From assembly GCA_014379705.1 (NCBI GenBank), contig JACMLI010000402.1, positions 1 through 7,476 on the forward strand: a DNA stretch of 7,476 bases, read 5' to 3'. Below, piece after piece: positions 1 to 5,700 of the stretch (positions are counted from its first letter, which is position 1; each line of letters opens with the position of its first letter). The notes below the pieces were generated by a model, which had not been told where the DNA came from, searched no databases, and saw only the letters and a list, made by a program, of their open reading frames with translations. This stretch comes from Gemmatimonadaceae bacterium. GTDB taxonomy: Bacteria; Gemmatimonadota; Gemmatimonadetes; Gemmatimonadales; Gemmatimonadaceae. The translations under genes and the position numbers were made by a program.

Positions 1-764
1 CGCCGGGCGCGGGCCCGGTCGGGATTGCGCTTTGGCGTGTACGACGACGGACCCTTCGCCAGCGCGGCGAGCACGGCGCCCTCGACGAGGCTGACGTCGC
101 GCACGCTCTTGCCGAACAGGTCGCGGCTCGCCCCGTCGACGCCGTAGACGCCGTTGCCGAGGTAGATCTCGTTGAGGTACAGCTCGAGGATCTGGTCCTT
201 GGTGAGGTGGCGCTCCATGAGGCGCGCCAGGCGCAGCTCGATGAGCTTGCGGCCTAACGAGCGGCTGAGGGCGGCGCGCTCGGGAAGGAACGCATTGCGG
301 GCCGCCTGCATCGTGATCGTGCTGAACCCCTCGCGCACCCGCATCGACGTCACGTTGCGCACCACCGAACGCGCCACGCCATGCCAGTCGATGCCCTCGT
401 GCCGGCGGAAGCGCCGATCTTCGGTCGCCACGAACGCCTGGCGCACGTGCATCGGGATGCGGCTCAGCGGAACGTTCACCCGATTCACCACGTGCAGGCG
501 CCCGATCAATCGCCCATTCCGGTCGAGCACGCGTCCACCTTCGGGGGGCCGATACCCTTGGAGCTCCGCGGCGGATGGACAGCCGGCGAATCCGCAGGTG
601 ACAAGCCAGGCGTCGAAGGTGGCGGCGCCGGTCACGAGCACCGCAGCCAGCAGGGAAAGCTTCCAGTGCCTCCTCAGCCAACCACGCTCGCGACCACCGA
701 ACGCGAACCGGACGCGCCATCGCATGGCGTTCCAACGACCAACGTGCCAGTCGCGCAGGGTCAT
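1..764 (-). CDS. Class A penicillin-binding protein, N-terminal part (GT51 peptidoglycan glycosyltransferase), cut by window edge
   Basis: The frame is open from 764 to the window edge and encodes the first 254 residues. The protein would polymerise lipid II into glycan strands on the outer face of the inner membrane. Seen: a basic cytoplasmic N-terminus, one hydrophobic segment at about residues 37-56, then the GT51 motifs in order. These are EDRRFRRHEG (catalytic Glu115), GFSTITMQ (146-153), RKLIELRLA with Glu176, KDQILELYLNEIYLGNGVYG (189-208) and EGAVLAALAKGPSSYTP (228-244). A monofunctional transglycosylase cannot be excluded because any transpeptidase domain lies outside the window. The linker containing CGFAGCPS and the membrane anchor fit a bifunctional class A enzyme better. 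The start is uncertain: ATG at 764 has no clear ribosome site, and ATG codons at 818 and 725 are alternatives. It lies about 100 bases downstream of the TPR gene on the same strand. The family call is secure; the exact PBP class is not. Confidence 0.92.
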   Translation of the reverse strand, partial: MTLRDWHVGRWNAMRWRVRFAFGGRERGWLRRHWKLSLLAAVLVTGAATFDAWLVTCGFAGCPSAAELQGYRPPEGGRVLDRNGRLIGRLHVVNRVNVPLSRIPMHVRQAFVATEDRRFRRHEGIDWHGVARSVVRNVTSMRVREGFSTITMQAARNAFLPERAALSRSLGRKLIELRLARLMERHLTKDQILELYLNEIYLGNGVYGVDGASRDLFGKSVRDVSLVEGAVLAALAKGPSSYTPKRNPDRARAR

Positions 765-862
765 GGTTCGATTGAACGGTGGGCAAACGCCTCCCTCAGT
801 GATACGGGGGCGCGGCATGCAGGTTTCTCTTGGACTCCGCGCGGGCGCCGAGAGTTCGCTCC

Positions 863-1456
863 CTAGAACTTCCAGCCCTTGAGGGCCTGCAGCGCCGTCT
901 CCACCGCGATGCGCTGGGACGTTTCCTGGGCGCGGGAGAGGAGGGACTCGTAGGCTGCGACCGCGAGGTCGAGCATCTCGTAGTCTTTCTCCGCCCCGGC
1001 GACCGCCGCGGCGTTGTCGGCCAGGTTCGCCAGGGCGAGCTCGTCGCCAGCAAAACGCTCCGTGACCTGGTGCCACCGATTGGTGCGCAACCGCGGGTTC
1101 GATTCCGAGAGCGCCCAGAGGTGCCACGCCCCCCGGTTGGCCGGATCGATGCTGATCGCGCGATTGGCGAGATCTTCGACGACCTCGGGACCCGTTCCGA
1201 GGAGCCAATAGGCATTGGCGAGCACGACCAGGGCGCGCGCATTTCCGGGCTGCGTGTCGACAATCACTTCGTAGATCGGTGCCGCCGCGGCGGGATCTTC
1301 GCGAAATTCCTCGGCAGCAATCACGAGCGCGTCCGGCGTCGCACTCCGCGCCACGGCCTGAAGCGCCGTGCGGAGTTGAGCGAACTGGCCCGCGGCGCGA
1401 TACTGATGCACGAGTGTTGCAAGCTGGTCAGCCAGCTGCAGTTGTCCCGACGACAT
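863..1456 (-). CDS. TPR-type helical repeat protein
   Basis: A 197-residue protein made almost wholly of amphipathic helices. Two tetratricopeptide-like repeats are visible at roughly residues 60-120: an APIYEVIVDTQPGNARALV stretch, then ANRAISIDPANRGAWHLWAL, with the alanine, asparagine and proline spacing typical of TPRs. A third weaker helical pair follows. No signal peptide, transmembrane segment or catalytic motif is visible, so it is probably a cytoplasmic scaffold. I chose ATG at 1456 because residues upstream of it (the open frame reaches 1711) run antisense through the divergent gene and look compositionally random. The ribosome site is weak: an AGG about 15 bases before the ATG. It precedes the penicillin-binding protein gene on the same strand and may be co-transcribed with it. 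The specific role is unknown. Confidence 0.75.
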   Translation of the reverse strand: MSSGQLQLADQLATLVHQYRAAGQFAQLRTALQAVARSATPDALVIAAEEFREDPAAAAPIYEVIVDTQPGNARALVVLANAYWLLGTGPEVVEDLANRAISIDPANRGAWHLWALSESNPRLRTNRWHQVTERFAGDELALANLADNAAAVAGAEKDYEMLDLAVAAYESLLSRAQETSQRIAVETALQALKGWKF

Positions 1457-1490
1457 GTTGGCAAAATAACCTGCTGAGGCCTCGCCCTGA

Positions 1491-2162
1491 ATGAGCAGCA
1501 CGCCACCGACGATTGCACGGGAGGACGTGATCCCTCGCGTCGTCTGCCTCTCGACCGACAGCGATGCGACGGATGTACTCCTCGAGACCGTGCAGGCCAT
1601 CCTGCCGGACGCGAACGTGGAGTCCGCCGACCTGACGCTGTTGCGCGACACGCCGCGTTCGGAATGCGTCGTGGTGGCCGTGGGGGCGCTGTCGTCGGGG
1701 TCGGAATCCATCGTGCGCGACCTGCGCGCGCGCGGCTACGTCAACGCGATCATTCTCGTCGCCGATTCGCCCGAGATGCTCCCGCAAGCGGCCCTGGCCC
1801 TCCTGGGGGTCCAACGAACCATAGCAACCGTCAACATGGCGCTGGTCCTGCCCAGCGTCCTGACGAAGGTGCTGGACGCGCAGGACGCAGTGAAGGCGTC
1901 GGAAACCGGGCGTCGCACCCTCGCATCGCTCCGCCGCCTGCAGACGGTGATCGCGTCGGGACAGATCGCCGCACGACTGCAGCACAGGCTGAACAACCCG
2001 CTCGCAGCCCTTCTCGCCGAAGCCCAGCTGCTCGAACTCGAACCGCTGGCGCCTGACCACGCGACTTCGGTCCGCCGGATGATCGAGCTGTGCCGACGTA
2101 TCATCGAGGAGACGAAATCCATCGAGGGATTGCCGCACAGCCCGGACATGCCCGATGCCTGA
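1491..2162 (+). CDS. Pseudo-receiver plus histidine-kinase DHp domain protein, no ATPase domain
   Basis: A 223-residue protein with two parts. Residues about 14-130 show alternating hydrophobic strands and helices like a response-regulator receiver. However, the strand that should end in the phosphorylated Asp reads CVVVAVGA, so it is probably not phosphorylated in the usual way. Residues about 145-213 resemble a histidine-kinase dimerisation helix pair: SGQIAARLQHRLNNPLAALL with His165 at the H-box position, then a second helix ending RRIIEETKSIEG. The usual acidic residue after the His is Arg here (HRLNNP rather than HELNNP). The protein ends right after the second helix, so the N, G1 and G2 boxes of an ATPase domain are absent. 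It could be a phosphotransfer partner, a dimeric adaptor or a decayed kinase. ATG at 1491 is taken as the start. GTG at 1527 follows a GGGAGG, but only two bases away. It is divergent from the TPR gene, 34 bases apart. Confidence 0.75.
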   Translation: MSSTPPTIAREDVIPRVVCLSTDSDATDVLLETVQAILPDANVESADLTLLRDTPRSECVVVAVGALSSGSESIVRDLRARGYVNAIILVADSPEMLPQAALALLGVQRTIATVNMALVLPSVLTKVLDAQDAVKASETGRRTLASLRRLQTVIASGQIAARLQHRLNNPLAALLAEAQLLELEPLAPDHATSVRRMIELCRRIIEETKSIEGLPHSPDMPDA

Positions 2163-2569
2163 CGGGAGGGGGATGCCTGCCTCGCTCGCTGGGCCGTTCT
2201 TGCGCGAATGAAGCTGCTGTGCGATACTCAACGCACCCGGGACGTGAACCACTGTCGTCCGGGACCCGAGATCCGCGGTCAGGACGGTGTGTTGCCGTCG
2301 TAGGGGCCGGCTGGATTCCCGGTGATTCGTGTAGAAGGGTTGTCGGTTACGCGTGAGGCATCCGCGCCGTCCGGTAGCCTGAACCCTGTGCGAGTTTCGC
2401 ACCCTCGTCCCGCTCAGTTCGTTCGCCCGATTCATCGCGGCCGTCTGCGCCAACGCGCGCGGATGACGCAAGGGTCGTCAAGGACATCCTGTCCCATTCA
2501 TCACGCAACGGCGCGCCGCGCCGTGCCGTGACCTGTACCTGCCCGTCCACCACCACAAAGTCCTTTTGC
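2163..2569 (+). other. Gene-free stretch, probable rho leader
   Basis: About 400 bases lie between the DHp gene and rho. I see no frame here with protein-like composition. An open frame at 2322-2531 is arginine- and serine-rich and looks random. I found no convincing -35/-10 pair and no strong hairpin followed by a T-run. The segment 2398-2436 is rich in C and T and poor in G (18 C to 7 G in 39 bases), as Rho loading sites tend to be. Autogenous control of rho through its leader is known in other bacteria, so this is a candidate regulatory leader. That reading is inference only. The exact bounds depend on the chosen rho start; a GTG at 2528 would shorten it. Confidence 0.4.
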
Positions 2570-4093
<1,524 letters not shown>

Positions 4094-4105
4094 GCCCAGA
4101 GAGCA

Positions 4106-4144
4106 GACGGGTGGACGGGTGGACGGGTGGACGGGTGGACGGGT
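4106..4144 (+). repeat. 8-base tandem repeat, (gacgggtg) x 4.9
   Basis: Four exact copies of gacgggtg at 4106-4113, 4114-4121, 4122-4129 and 4130-4137, then seven bases of a fifth. The first copy starts 12 bases after the rho stop codon. Inverted copies (acccgtcc, cccgtccacccgtcc) follow at 4158-4165 and 4183-4197. The array is therefore both a direct repeat and one arm of an inverted repeat. The GGG runs at 4109, 4117, 4125, 4133, 4141 and 4147 also satisfy the common G-quadruplex rule. Confidence 0.95.
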
Positions 4145-4168
4145 AAGGGCCCGGTCTACCCGTCCTTT
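4137..4168 (+). terminator. Probable intrinsic terminator of rho
   Basis: A perfect 9-bp stem, ggacgggta (4137-4145) with tacccgtcc (4157-4165), closes an 11-base loop. It is followed at once by ttt and then cgtt, a short and imperfect T-tract. The stem is GC-rich and lies about 45 bases after the rho stop. On the other strand the same hairpin has no T-tract, so it would act mainly on rho transcription. A second hairpin is possible between GGACGGGTGGACGGG (4113-4127 or shifted by 8 or 16) and its 15-base complement at 4183-4197. Confidence 0.6.
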
Positions 4169-4182
4169 CGTTGCCCGTCTAT

Positions 4183-4197
4183 CCCGTCCACCCGTCC
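4183..4197 (+). repeat. Inverted 15-base copy of the tandem repeat
   Basis: cccgtccacccgtcc is the exact reverse complement of the 15-base word found three times, in overlapping 8-base registers, in the direct repeat upstream (4113-4127, 4121-4135, 4129-4143). It lies just past the stop of the convergent propeller gene (4209), so the repeat pair fills the whole gap between the two gene ends. The three equivalent registers mean several hairpins of similar strength compete. Confidence 0.85.
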
Positions 4198-4208
4198 AGC
4201 TCGTCCCC

Positions 4209-5420
4209 TCAGGGCTTCAAGTATCGCCCGAGATACTGCAAATCGTCCGAGTCCGTACGGACAGCGTAGATGTGCCGAGCGCCAATGCCAACCAGCTTCG
4301 CCTTCGCGGGCAGGTCCACACGCATGCGCAGCACACCGGCCTTCGTGAACACGTCCCACGACTGACCATCGAACGCGGCCTCGCGAAGGCGTGAGATCCA
4401 GATCTCGCCGTCCGGAGCAATCTTGAGCGCGGCCTGGCCGAAGGCGGGCTTGACCGCTGGCCACTCGGTGGGCTCGTCCACCGCCATCGAGGGCATCTTG
4501 GGTGCCGACTTTCCCTTCGGGATCATCGCGCTCGCCCCAGCCATGGCCTTGGAGACTTCCTTCTCCATCTCCTCGCGTGCCTCGCGCATCTTGACCTTGT
4601 CCTGGTTCACGACCTTCACCGGCTCGTACGGCACTTTCACGCGCGACGCGATGACGCCAGGGGCAGAGATGAACTCGAGGGAGTAGGTGTCGCCGCGCAC
4701 GACCACGATGCGGCCATCGGGAAGGAGGCCCCACTCGTCGACGATCGGGTAAGCCGGCATGACCATGCGCACGGCGCCCGTCCCCTTCCGCATGTCACCG
4801 GACATCTGCAAGGCGGGAGACCCGATGCGCACCGAGGACAACGTGTCGATCTTCTTGCGCGCCGGATCGAGCCGGAGCACCGCCGACGTGTCGGACAATG
4901 CGGGCCCCCTCGGCCCCATCGTGACCTTCATTCCCTGATACAGCAGTCGGCCCTTGCCGTCGTAGCCCTTCACTGCCATGGGCCCGATCGGCATGCCACC
5001 AGACGCTTCACGCAGCGAGACGGTCGACACGGCTACGCCGTTCGGGTCGATCACGAGGAAGCGGGCGTTCATCACGTCGTAGGCGAGCGTGCTGTCACCC
5101 TGACGGGGAATGATTTGCGTGATGCGCTGGTACTCCGTGGGTCCCGATCCCTGGCGAGCGATGGGCTTCACGGTGGAAAGGTCGGCGGACACGTACGAGA
5201 GCACGTTGTCCTTCACGTCGAGCACGATGAGCCGGCCATCGGGGAGTTCGCGCGCGTCGAACGCGCCCGTGAACGGCTCCTCCAGCTCAACGATCGGCTT
5301 GCCGATCGCCTTCGTCGGCGCTTTTTGCGCCCACGCGGGCGACGAGGCGAACAGGATGGCCAGCAGCCCGTGCGTTACCTTCGCGCGAAGGGCGAGGGCC
5401 CTCATCATCGTGACACGCAT
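4209..5420 (-). CDS. Secreted 6-bladed beta-propeller protein
   Basis: A 403-residue exported protein. Residues 1-31 form a signal peptide: a basic start, then a hydrophobic GLLAILFASSPAWA core, with likely cleavage after AWA at residue 31. The mature part shows repeated strand-turn units of the NHL/6-bladed propeller kind: FDARELPDGRLIVLDVKDN (54-72), the RQGSGPTEYQRI loop (89-100), YDVMNARFLVIDPNG (114-128), GLLPDGRIVVV (231-241) and LKIAPDGEIWISRL (332-345). A charged helical insert spans about 271-312, between two blades. No catalytic motif is visible, so a binding or scaffold role outside the cytoplasm is likely. ATG 5420 is chosen because the signal peptide follows and AGG lies about 8 bases upstream. 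The frame extends to ATG 5465, which would overlap the small gene upstream. It is the last gene of the probable three-gene operon and is convergent with rho. Confidence 0.75.
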   Translation of the reverse strand: MRVTMMRALALRAKVTHGLLAILFASSPAWAQKAPTKAIGKPIVELEEPFTGAFDARELPDGRLIVLDVKDNVLSYVSADLSTVKPIARQGSGPTEYQRITQIIPRQGDSTLAYDVMNARFLVIDPNGVAVSTVSLREASGGMPIGPMAVKGYDGKGRLLYQGMKVTMGPRGPALSDTSAVLRLDPARKKIDTLSSVRIGSPALQMSGDMRKGTGAVRMVMPAYPIVDEWGLLPDGRIVVVRGDTYSLEFISAPGVIASRVKVPYEPVKVVNQDKVKMREAREEMEKEVSKAMAGASAMIPKGKSAPKMPSMAVDEPTEWPAVKPAFGQAALKIAPDGEIWISRLREAAFDGQSWDVFTKAGVLRMRVDLPAKAKLVGIGARHIYAVRTDSDDLQYLGRYLKP

Positions 5421-5445
5421 CGTCGGCCTGGAAAACGAGGACAGG

Positions 5446-5685
5446 TCAGCAGCCAGCACACCCATTCCGGCGTCGGTCTGGTCGGCACGACTCGTGGTAC
5501 GCCGCCGTGGCCACGCCGTGATACATCACGATGATGGGTGGCTCGTCATTCTCAAAGGGGCGACCGCACGTGGTGCACCACGTCGGGGACGGGCTCGGCT
5601 GTGCGATTTGGCCCTTGGCCGCGGCCGAGGGCCAGCTTTCAACGCAACCCGCTTTATCTGCCATTTGCCATTTGCCATCTGCCAT
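5446..5685 (-). CDS. Small putative zinc-binding protein
   Basis: A 79-residue frame, not recognised as a named family. The core reads CTTCGRPFENDEPP, then 17 residues on YHESC, giving C-x2-C-x23-H-x2-C. A further C-x2-C (CAGC) closes the protein. This spacing matches the first half of LIM-type or other treble-clef zinc fingers, so zinc binding is a reasonable inference. ATG 5685 lies 15 bases after the transferase stop, with GGAA 8-10 bases before it. The first eleven codons are written by the 7-base tandem repeat, so they are low-information residues (MADGKWQMADK). An in-frame ATG at 5664 would remove seven of them. The stop lies 25 bases before the propeller start. Moderate doubt remains because the frame is short and the start is embedded in a repeat, but the cysteine and histidine pattern is unlikely by chance. 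Confidence 0.5.
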   Translation of the reverse strand: MADGKWQMADKAGCVESWPSAAAKGQIAQPSPSPTWCTTCGRPFENDEPPIIVMYHGVATAAYHESCRPDRRRNGCAGC

Positions 5686-5686
5686 C
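5659..5686 (-). repeat. 7-base tandem repeat, four copies, each with an ATG
   Basis: Plus strand: tgccatt, tgccatt, tgccatc, tgccatc. On the minus strand this reads ATGGCAG, ATGGCAA, ATGGCAA, ATGGCAG from 5685 down to 5658. Copies are exact apart from one alternating base. The array begins 15 bases after the transferase stop and overlaps the start of the small zinc-protein gene. Short heptamer arrays in spacers are known from cyanobacteria and other bacteria; I make no claim of relationship. Confidence 0.92.
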
Positions 5687-5700
5687 TGACGTTCCGGTGC

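Noticed and set aside
172..882. Plus-strand frames opposite the penicillin-binding protein
   Set aside because: The GT51 motifs on the minus strand are unambiguous, and the plus frames read as Arg/Ser-rich noise.
830..1477. A 215-codon plus-strand frame opposite the TPR gene
   Set aside because: Arginine-rich shadow of the TPR frame, with no repeat or domain pattern of its own.
1457..1711. N-terminal extension of the TPR frame to ATG 1711
   Set aside because: It runs antisense through the DHp gene and is Ser/Thr/Arg-rich without structure; ATG 1456 begins the helical part.
2240..2275. Hairpin around the two ccgggac copies upstream of rho
   Set aside because: The copies are in direct orientation and the possible stems are only four to five pairs; not enough for a feature.
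1428..2471. A 347-codon minus-strand frame across the DHp gene and rho leader
   Set aside because: Arg/His/Gln-rich random-looking composition with no motifs, opposite a frame with clear DHp features.
2322..2531. A 69-codon frame ending GTGA at the alternative rho start
   Set aside because: No ribosome site, GTG start and random-looking sequence; kept only as a possible leader in the findings.
4106..4197. CRISPR array
   Set aside because: Units are 8 bases with no spacers between them, so this is a simple tandem repeat with inverted copies.
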